Shown here in pieces: positions 6,400 to 11,924 of a stretch of 18,710 nt of DNA. This DNA comes from Flavobacterium sp. (GTDB lineage: Bacteria > Bacteroidota > Bacteroidia > Flavobacteriales > Flavobacteriaceae), in assembly GCA_030153045.1 (NCBI GenBank), contig JASLID010000085.1, forward strand, positions 1-18,710, given 5' to 3'. The translations under genes and the position numbers were made by a program. Positions within the stretch are counted from its first letter, which is position 1. Each line of letters starts with the position of its first letter. A model generated the notes under the pieces. It saw only the letters and a list, made by a program, of their open reading frames with translations. It was not told the origin of the DNA and made no database searches.

Positions 6400-7176
6400 C
6401 TAATCATTTAAAAAGCGCATCACATAACCATTAATTTCTTTCTTCTGTTTTTTAGTTCCTGCGTCATTCATGTCGTTATGAATGGTATTTGGGAGTTTGA
6501 TGATTTGTGTTCCAAATTTCTGTTGTTCTTCAACCGTAGGAACAACGCCTTCATCAGCGGGTTGATCGCTGGAACGAAGCGAATAAATTTTGGGTTGTTT
6601 GGTTCTTGGTAATTCCATTCTTCTGTTGTCAAAAGAAATCAATTTATCCACTAAATCAGGGTATTTATGAGCAAATAAAGCGCTCATATCGCCACCATTA
6701 GAATGTCCAATTAAGATTAAATGTTCATAATCTAAATCGGGATTTGATTTTTTAAACTCATGAATCACAAATAAGATGTTTTCAGCTCCTCTTTCCCAAA
6801 ACGGACGTCGAACGACTTGAGGAATCCCTGTTTTAGGGAGTAAATCGTCCGTAGGTAATTCGTGTTGAATGCTAATGACAAAATAACCTTTTGAGGCTAA
6901 ATTTTCGCTCAAATAAGAATAGGACTTGTTGGCACCAAGCCTGTTTTCGGCATAACCATGACTAATAATCACGATTTTCTGGTTTTTAATTTTTTGATTC
7001 GTTTTGGGAAGGTAAAGCGCAACCGGTATTTTTCGGTTTCTTGCATTGTCGAATAAATCTAAGCTGTCTGTTTTAACTTTAAACGTATTCTTTTCAATCT
7101 GGGGGACTGGTTTTGCTGTATTTGAAAGACAGCCTATTAAAAGGAAACCCAATAGTATTTTGAGGTGTATTTTCAT
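6400..7176 (-). CDS. Lipoprotein alpha/beta hydrolase
   Basis: A 258-residue serine hydrolase. The N-terminus MKIHLKILLGFLLIGC is a lipoprotein signal with lipobox LIGC, so Cys16 would be acylated and the enzyme membrane-tethered. ISHGYAENR (71-79) gives the oxyanion strand and turn; the nucleophile elbow is GHSNGG with Ser159; Asp204 (RSSDQP) and His233 (NTIHND) complete a plausible triad. This resembles dienelactone-hydrolase or platelet-activating-factor-acetylhydrolase-like esterases, but the substrate is unknown. Start set at ATG 7176 because the lipoprotein signal begins there; an upstream Met lies inside the tag gene. It begins 28 bp after the tag stop and is probably co-transcribed with tag. 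Confidence 0.87.
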   Translation of the reverse strand: MKIHLKILLGFLLIGCLSNTAKPVPQIEKNTFKVKTDSLDLFDNARNRKIPVALYLPKTNQKIKNQKIVIISHGYAENRLGANKSYSYLSENLASKGYFVISIQHELPTDDLLPKTGIPQVVRRPFWERGAENILFVIHEFKKSNPDLDYEHLILIGHSNGGDMSALFAHKYPDLVDKLISFDNRRMELPRTKQPKIYSLRSSDQPADEGVVPTVEEQQKFGTQIIKLPNTIHNDMNDAGTKKQKKEINGYVMRFLND

Positions 7177-7204
7177 GTTTTTTATTTGTGATAATTTCAA
7201 TAAT

Positions 7205-7759
7205 CTAATTTCTCGTCCAGCAATCTTCCACATGATCATTAACCATTCCAGTGGCTTGCATATGGGCGTAAACTACGGTGGAACCAACAAATTTAAATCC
7301 ACGTTTTTTTAAATCTTTACTCAAGGCATCCGAAATTTCGGTGGTGGCACGAACATCTTTTAATGTTTTTGGGTAGTTGTCAATAGGTTTTCCGTCGACA
7401 AAACCCCAAATGTAGTTAGAGAAAGTACCAAATTCCTTTTGTACTTCCATAAAAGCAATGGCATTACTTACAGCAGCTTTTACTTTGAGTTTGTTTCTAA
7501 TAATCCCTGGATTTTGTAGTAATTCTTCCAATTTGTCGTCGGAATATCGGGCTATTTTTTGGTAATCAAAATGATCAAACGCCGCTCTAAAATTTTCTCT
7601 TTTGTTCAAAATTGTAATCCAACTCAAACCTGCCTGAAACGTTTCTAAAATCAAAAATTCAAAAATAGTAGTGTCATCATATACTGGTTTTCCCCATTCT
7701 GTATCATGATATTCTTTGTATAAGTCTGAAGATAAGCACCATGCACAACGATTTTTCAT
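7205..7759 (-). CDS. tag: DNA-3-methyladenine glycosylase I
   Basis: Tag removes 3-methyladenine from alkylated DNA and starts base excision repair. The 184-residue protein has the family zinc-snap residues Cys5, His18 (EYHDTEWG), His176 and Cys180 (HVEDCW), each one position from the E. coli Cys4/His17/His175/Cys179. The substrate pocket segment FEFLILETFQAGLSW with Glu39 and Trp47 is intact, as is the HhH-like region NPGIIRNKLKV. Start chosen at ATG 7759 (MKNRCAW); an upstream Met would add eight residues not typical of the family. First gene of a likely pair with the lipoprotein hydrolase; divergent from the thioredoxin-like gene. Confidence 0.96.
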   Translation of the reverse strand: MKNRCAWCLSSDLYKEYHDTEWGKPVYDDTTIFEFLILETFQAGLSWITILNKRENFRAAFDHFDYQKIARYSDDKLEELLQNPGIIRNKLKVKAAVSNAIAFMEVQKEFGTFSNYIWGFVDGKPIDNYPKTLKDVRATTEISDALSKDLKKRGFKFVGSTVVYAHMQATGMVNDHVEDCWTRN

Positions 7760-7780
7760 ATTTATAATTATTGATTTAGC

Positions 7781-7788
7781 CAAAATTA
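7781..7788 (-). promoter_or_regulatory. Candidate -7 box for tag
   Basis: On the minus strand TAATTTTG fits TAnnTTTG and lies 21 nt before the tag ATG. No TTG -33 element is found at the expected distance. The same octamer occurs on the plus strand at 7824-7831 for the divergent gene. Confidence 0.4.
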
Positions 7789-7823
7789 AGTAAGAATTTC
7801 ATTTTTAACTAATGATTAAAACG

Positions 7824-7831
7824 TAATTTTG
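7824..7831 (+). promoter_or_regulatory. Candidate -7 box for the thioredoxin-like gene
   Basis: TAATTTTG fits the Bacteroidota -7 consensus and lies 18 nt before ATG 7850, giving a leader of roughly a dozen bases. It also supports choosing ATG 7850 over the TTG at 7829, which would lie within the promoter. A -33 TTG is not evident. Confidence 0.45.
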
Positions 7832-7849
7832 TATTTTAACTTGAGTAAG

Positions 7850-8479
7850 ATGAAAACGACGACGACGATTGTAAGTAGTTTTTTAGACAGCATTTCCTAT
7901 TCAGAATATAGAAATATAGTAACAGAGTTACTCATGCAAGGAAAGTCTTCAGGCAATGAGCAGACAGAAGAGTTATTGCACTACAGTAAATTGAATGAAA
8001 CTAGGATGAATCGGTTGGATAAAACGATTCATGTAGGAAAAGCACAGCAGCAAGCCTTAAATTCTCTTCATGATCACTACTACTGGTTGGTTTTAGCCGA
8101 AGGTTGGTGTGGCGATGCAGCACAATTGTTACCCATTTTCAATAAAATGGCGAATGCTACTGATAAAATAGAACTGAGAATACTTTTTAGAGATGAAAAC
8201 GAAGCGCTGATGAATTTGTTTCTTACTAACGGAAGTAGATCTATTCCCAAAGTGTTAGTCCTTGAAAGAGAAACCATGCATTTGAGAGGAAGTTGGGGCC
8301 CAAGACCCGAAGGGGCAACACACCTTATTAAAAGTTATAAAGCCCAATATGGCGTGGTTGATGAAACCGCAAAAACCGAATTGCAGTTGTGGTATTTACA
8401 CGATAAAGGATTGAGTACACAAACAGAGTTGGTTACTCTGATGCAGCATTTGGAGCAATTGACTCCTCAAATGAGGTAA
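7850..8479 (+). CDS. Thioredoxin-fold protein with a single cysteine
   Basis: This 209-residue cytoplasmic protein has an N-terminal helical region of about 75 residues and then a thioredoxin fold: VLAEGWCGDAAQLLP with Cys87, and the cis-proline segment RSIPKVLVL. The usual CxxC is reduced to CGDA and I find no other cysteine in the protein, so it cannot form an intramolecular disulfide. Other thioredoxin-like proteins with a WCGD motif are known in Bacteroidota and Firmicutes, their role being unclear. A monothiol reductase or a bacilliredoxin-like role is possible, but I have no evidence for either. Its last 47 bp overlap the convergent truB gene on the other strand. Confidence 0.85.
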   Translation: MKTTTTIVSSFLDSISYSEYRNIVTELLMQGKSSGNEQTEELLHYSKLNETRMNRLDKTIHVGKAQQQALNSLHDHYYWLVLAEGWCGDAAQLLPIFNKMANATDKIELRILFRDENEALMNLFLTNGSRSIPKVLVLERETMHLRGSWGPRPEGATHLIKSYKAQYGVVDETAKTELQLWYLHDKGLSTQTELVTLMQHLEQLTPQMR

Positions 8480-9143
8480 CATCAATAGCATTTTTAACGT
8501 CATAATCGCCAATTTTTGTGCGGCGTAAAGCGGTTAAATGCCCACCAGAATGTAATGCCAATCCAAAATCAAAGGCTAACGAACGAATATAGGTTCCTTT
8601 GCTGCAAACGACTCTAAAATCGATTTCAGGGATGGCTATTCGAGTGATTTCAAATTCGTGAATGGTTGTTTTTCTCGAAGCAATTTCGACCTCCTCACCA
8701 GCACGAGCGTGTTCGTACAAACGTTTTCCGTCTTTTTTAATTGCCGAAAAAACAGGTGGTTTCTGATCAATTTCACCAATAAATTGCTGTACCGTTTCGT
8801 GAATTAATGCTTCGGTAATGTGTTCCGTAGCAAAAGTTTTATCTATTTCGGTTTCTAAATCATAGGATGGCGTGGTAGCACCCACATGAAACGTTCCGGT
8901 ATATTCTTTGGCTTGACCTTGAATTTCAGAAATAATTTTGGTGAATTTCCCCGTACAAACAATCAACAACCCAGAAGCCAAGGGATCTAAAGTTCCAGCG
9001 TGACCTATTTTAAATTTTTTAGGAAGCTTGAGTTTGTTGATTAAGGTGTATTTTAATTTATTTACCGCCTGAAATGAACTCCATTTCAAAGGTTTGTCAA
9101 TTAATATCACTTGACCGTTTAAGTAATCTTCGGGAGTCAGCAA
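8433..9143 (-). CDS. truB: tRNA pseudouridine(55) synthase
   Basis: TruB isomerises U55 in the T loop of tRNAs. The catalytic Asp53 is in KIGHAGTLDPLASG, preceded by IDKPLKWSSFQAV; later motifs are KEYTG, GEIDQKPPVFSAIKKDGKRLYE and CSKGTYIRSLAFDFG. Length 236 residues, typical for Bacteroidota. No ATG is available: the frame opens with TTG at 9143 followed by CTG, and in relatives the start aligns with MT, that is with the CTG codon. Either TTG or CTG must start the protein. The uppP stop TAA lies two codons upstream in the same frame, so initiation probably depends on ribosomes finishing uppP. Last gene of the ftsX operon; its 3' end overlaps the opposing thioredoxin-like gene by 47 bp. Confidence 0.94.
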   Translation of the reverse strand: MLTPEDYLNGQVILIDKPLKWSSFQAVNKLKYTLINKLKLPKKFKIGHAGTLDPLASGLLIVCTGKFTKIISEIQGQAKEYTGTFHVGATTPSYDLETEIDKTFATEHITEALIHETVQQFIGEIDQKPPVFSAIKKDGKRLYEHARAGEEVEIASRKTTIHEFEITRIAIPEIDFRVVCSKGTYIRSLAFDFGLALHSGGHLTALRRTKIGDYDVKNAIDVTSFEESIAPNAASE

Positions 9144-9149
9144 GGTAAA

Positions 9150-9959
9150 TTATTTTATGTAAATGAAATAAACGAGTAGAAAGCAACCTACCACAATTCG
9201 GTACCAACCCCAAGGTTTAAAACCGTATTCTTTGATGATTCCAATGAAGAATTTTATTGCCAAAACCGCTACAATAAAAGCCACAACATTTCCAATTAAG
9301 AACATGTTGATGTTTTCCTGCGATTTCAAAATCAATTCATAACCTTTCATTTGCGAGTGCTCATAGGTCTTTAAAAACACCGAATAACACGTTACCGCCA
9401 ACATTGTTGGAACCGCCAAAAAGAACGAAAACTCAGCTGCGGCATGTCTCGACAATCCTTGTTGCATTCCGCCAATGATAGAAGCCGCCGAACGACTCGT
9501 GCCAGGCATCATCGCTAAACATTGCCAAAAGCCAATAGCAACTGCCTTTTTTAAGCTAATCTCTTCTTCTGTTACAACGGTTGGATTTTGGAAGTATTTA
9601 TCAATAAAAAGCAAAACGAATCCGCCCAGAATCAATACAACCGCAATGGGAATTGGATTTCCAAGAACAGCTTCGATTTTGTCATCGAATAATTTTCCTA
9701 AAACCAAAGCCGGAATAACGGCGCAAGCCAATTTGAGAAAAAAGTTGATTTTCGTGAAATTGAAAAATTTTCTCCAGTACAATACTACCACAGCTAAAAT
9801 AGCTCCAAACTGGATTGAAACCTGGAATAATTTAACAAAATCATCTTCCTGAATGCCAAAATAAGAACTGGCAAAAATCATATGCCCTGTAGAAGAAACA
9901 GGTAAATATTCGGTTAAACCTTCAATTATCGCAATGATAAGGGCTTGAATTAGTTCCAT
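9150..9959 (-). CDS. uppP: Undecaprenyl-diphosphate phosphatase UppP/BacA
   Basis: UppP dephosphorylates undecaprenyl diphosphate to recycle the lipid carrier of cell-wall synthesis and gives bacitracin tolerance. The 269-residue protein is almost entirely hydrophobic helices. The signature EGLTEYLPVSSTGH spans residues 13-26 with the catalytic Glu13/Glu17 and His26, and the second signature PGTSRSAASIIGG carries the conserved Arg. Length fits the family. It sits between an unknown secreted protein gene (3 bp upstream) and truB (6 bp downstream) in the ftsX operon. Confidence 0.97.
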   Translation of the reverse strand: MELIQALIIAIIEGLTEYLPVSSTGHMIFASSYFGIQEDDFVKLFQVSIQFGAILAVVVLYWRKFFNFTKINFFLKLACAVIPALVLGKLFDDKIEAVLGNPIPIAVVLILGGFVLLFIDKYFQNPTVVTEEEISLKKAVAIGFWQCLAMMPGTSRSAASIIGGMQQGLSRHAAAEFSFFLAVPTMLAVTCYSVFLKTYEHSQMKGYELILKSQENINMFLIGNVVAFIVAVLAIKFFIGIIKEYGFKPWGWYRIVVGCFLLVYFIYIK

Positions 9960-9962
9960 TTT

Positions 9963-10451
9963 TTAGTTTAATAATCGGTTGCAAATATTTTGATTTTTAG
10001 TGTCAAAATATAATTGCGCAACATTGTTAAGCTCCAGATTAGTTTGCTTTTCAACAGCATAATCATTAGTGTAGTCACCATCAAAATTCAATACTAAAAG
10101 AGCTTTTTTTATTTTATACCTTTCCTTCCCTTTGATAAGTTTAACAAAAGCGGTAAATAATTTTTCTTTTTCTTCTTGTTTTAATGTTTTAGGTATTTTG
10201 ACAAAATAATATAATGTATGATACAAATTATTTACTGTACTTAAACAAGAAATAGCATTGACATCAATCAAGTTATTTTCAGGGGTGTCCATATACATGG
10301 CAATATAAACCCTTGAAACCCCATACTTTGAATAATCAAGTCTTGAATAATCAATCTGGTTTTCTAAAAAAATAAATTTGCTTCTAGATAGATCTTGACT
10401 AAAGGTATTAGATGAGATAATGAAAAATAATACTATTAAATAATTTTTCAT
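9963..10451 (-). CDS. Secreted protein of unknown function inside the ftsX-truB operon
   Basis: I do not recognise this 162-residue protein. It starts MKNYLIVLFFIISSNTFSQ, a clear Sec signal peptide ending about residue 19. The mature part is Tyr- and Lys-rich (SRLDYSKYGVSRVYIAMYMD, TLYYFVKIPKTLKQEEKEK), ends in a stretch with QLYFDTKNQNICNRLLN, and has two cysteines. No motif is evident. It is spliced tightly into the operon: 1 bp after DUF3098 and 3 bp before uppP. The usual order I know in Flavobacteria has uppP directly after DUF3098, so this looks like a lineage-specific insertion that kept the tight spacing. It is AT-rich relative to its neighbours. Confidence 0.75.
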   Translation of the reverse strand: MKNYLIVLFFIISSNTFSQDLSRSKFIFLENQIDYSRLDYSKYGVSRVYIAMYMDTPENNLIDVNAISCLSTVNNLYHTLYYFVKIPKTLKQEEKEKLFTAFVKLIKGKERYKIKKALLVLNFDGDYTNDYAVEKQTNLELNNVAQLYFDTKNQNICNRLLN

Positions 10452-10452
10452 G

Positions 10453-10689
10453 TTATTTCTTAGGGTTTTTTATAATCGAATAAATCGTAATTCCAAAACC
10501 AATTAAAACTACTGTTGGAGCCAATCGAATTCTTCGGAAACTAAAAATATCTTCGTTAAAAACATTCGGATTGTCACTGCCTCCGCCAGACATCAGGATA
10601 AATCCAACGGCAATCACGGCAAGACCTATTAAAAGAATTTTATAGTTTACTTTTTCAAAAAGAAATCCTTGTTGGTTATTATTTTTCAT
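10453..10689 (-). CDS. DUF3098 small membrane protein
   Basis: A 78-residue protein with two membrane helices (about 16-34 and 56-72) joined by a Gly/Ser/Asn-rich loop containing SGGGSDNPN and FSFRRIRLAPTVVLIG. This is the DUF3098 family of Bacteroidota, which is nearly always found beside ftsX and uppP. Function is unknown; the context suggests a cell-envelope or division role. It follows ftsX by 39 bp and its TAA is one base from the next ATG (TAACATG). Confidence 0.88.
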   Translation of the reverse strand: MKNNNQQGFLFEKVNYKILLIGLAVIAVGFILMSGGGSDNPNVFNEDIFSFRRIRLAPTVVLIGFGITIYSIIKNPKK

Positions 10690-10728
10690 GTTTTTTTATT
10701 TCTAAAATTGTTAATCAACAATCTAAAA

Positions 10729-11604
10729 TTAATAAAGGTCGTCTGTTCTTAAATTTAAAAAGCGTTGAGTCGCAAAATATGTACTCAGCCAAGTGATTAA
10801 AATCCCAGCGCCAAAAACACCTAATAAAATAGCGGTAATAGTCAATTTGTCGTTAAAAACACCCAAGTTCGGAAAGTTTGAATCAATATAAAACAACACG
10901 CCAAGTAATGCAATAATAGCAATTCCGGCACCAATCATCCCTAATTTTACACTTCTCCAAATAAATGGTTTTCTAATAAATGCTTTTGTAGCACCCACCA
11001 TCTGCATGGTTTTAATGATGAATCGGTTGGCATAAATAGATAAACGCATCGAACTGTTTATTAATAAAACAGCGATAAAAGCAAGGAAACCACTAATAAT
11101 TAGAATCCACATACTTACTTTTTTTACGTTTTCATTGACCATTTTAACCAATTGCTTGTCGTAAACAATATCTGTAATTAATGCATTTTCTCGAAGCTGA
11201 CGTTCAATTTTAGCAATACTATCGCTTTCAACATAATCAGCTTTAATATGAATATCATAAGAATTTTGTAACGGATTTACCCCTAAAAACTCCATAAAGT
11301 CTTCGCCAATAATGTCTGTGTGCTCTTTAGCAGCTTCGTCTTTGGTAACGTATTTGTATGATTTGGCAAATTTTGAATCTTTTAGCATTTCGCCAAATTT
11401 TGTCAAAGTAGTATCTTTTGCTTCATCTTTAAAATAGACTGACATCGCGATTCCTTCTTTGAAATCGTCAGATAATTTTTTAGAATTTACAATAAAAAAA
11501 CCAAGGATCCCTAGTAAAAACAATACCAAGAATACACTTAACACTACCGAAAAATAAGACGTAATTAGTCTGCGTTTTTGAAATTTATCAAAAGAAGAAC
11601 TCAT
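10729..11604 (-). CDS. ftsX: Cell division protein FtsX (permease-like)
   Basis: FtsX with the ATPase FtsE forms an ABC-like complex that regulates peptidoglycan hydrolases at the septum. The 291-residue protein has the FtsX layout: a short cytoplasmic N-terminus, a membrane helix at about 17-40, an extracytoplasmic domain of about 130 residues (with VTKDEAAKE and FLGVNPLQNSYDI, both typical of the family), and three C-terminal helices beginning with WILIISGFLAFIAVLLINSS, followed by MQMVGATKAFIRKPFIWRS. Start chosen at ATG 11604 (MSSSFDKFQ). No ftsE is in the window; in Bacteroidota ftsX often stands apart. First gene of the operon with DUF3098, the secreted protein, uppP and truB. Confidence 0.94.
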   Translation of the reverse strand: MSSSFDKFQKRRLITSYFSVVLSVFLVLFLLGILGFFIVNSKKLSDDFKEGIAMSVYFKDEAKDTTLTKFGEMLKDSKFAKSYKYVTKDEAAKEHTDIIGEDFMEFLGVNPLQNSYDIHIKADYVESDSIAKIERQLRENALITDIVYDKQLVKMVNENVKKVSMWILIISGFLAFIAVLLINSSMRLSIYANRFIIKTMQMVGATKAFIRKPFIWRSVKLGMIGAGIAIIALLGVLFYIDSNFPNLGVFNDKLTITAILLGVFGAGILITWLSTYFATQRFLNLRTDDLY

Positions 11605-11692
11605 AGTAACAAAATTATTGGGTAAAAATAACAAAGAATTTCTTTATTTAAAGTTAATAACGACCAAAGTTTCCAGTTTCTTATAATAAATG

Positions 11693-11700
11693 TAAATTTG
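11693..11700 (+). promoter_or_regulatory. Candidate -7 box upstream of leuS
   Basis: TAAATTTG fits TAnnTTTG but has no TTG at the usual -33 distance. If used, the leuS leader would be about 220 nt and include the composite repeat and its hairpin. Confidence 0.3.
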
Positions 11701-11737
11701 CGGACAAAATGGTCATATTAATCGCGTTGAAGTGTGA

Positions 11738-11854
11738 AGCGAATGGCTTGCGAACTGTTTGTAATCCATTTTCCCGCTGTCCGCTATATTTTTATACCTG
11801 TCAGGTTTTTAAAACCTGACAGGTATAAAAGATACCGCTTCCATCGGGGCTAAT
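11738..11854. repeat. Composite palindromic repeat, copy 2
   Basis: It shares with copy 1 (5469-5603) the opening AGCGAATGG, the block CCATTTTCCCGCT (11766-11778), and the closing ATCGGGGCTA with a CCRCT run before it. Its core is unrelated to that of copy 1: a perfect 20-bp inverted repeat with one central base, arms 11790-11809 and 11811-11830, built on ACCTGTCAGG. The hairpin would be very stable in RNA and could extrude as a cruciform. Confidence 0.7.
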
Positions 11855-11887
11855 TTATAAACCATTTTTGTACCCTAAACATTAAAA

Positions 11888-11911
11888 TTTGTGTCTTTGC
11901 GCCTTTGTGGC
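11888..11911 (+). repeat. Three tandem 8-mers TTTGYGBC before leuS
   Basis: TTTGTGTC, TTTGCGCC and TTTGTGGC follow each other without gap and end 13 bp before the leuS ATG. From memory, CTTTGCG/CTTTGTG strings are frequent between Flavobacterium genes. The position inside the leader suggests it is part of the transcript. Confidence 0.55.
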
Positions 11912-11924
11912 AAAAAATTAAAAT

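Larger units (their letters stand above)
11605..11924. other. Divergent intergenic stretch between ftsX and leuS
   Basis: These 320 bp contain no gene. They hold a candidate plus-strand -7 box (11693-11700), the second copy of the composite palindromic repeat (11738-11854) with a long perfect hairpin, and three tandem 8-mers just before leuS. A T-box leader would be a natural guess before leuS, but I see none of its conserved elements. Confidence 0.65.

Noticed and set aside
6390..6403. Palindrome TTAGT-TCTG-ACTAA as terminator between aat and the hydrolase gene
   Set aside because: The stem has only five pairs and no T tract; it arises mainly because two TAG stop codons face each other.
11888..11911. 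CRISPR-like array
   Set aside because: The units are 8 bp with no spacers; this is a simple tandem repeat.
11605..11924. T-box or amino-acid-responsive leader upstream of leuS
   Set aside because: I found neither a T-box sequence nor a leucine-rich leader peptide; the only strong structure is a dispersed palindrome.
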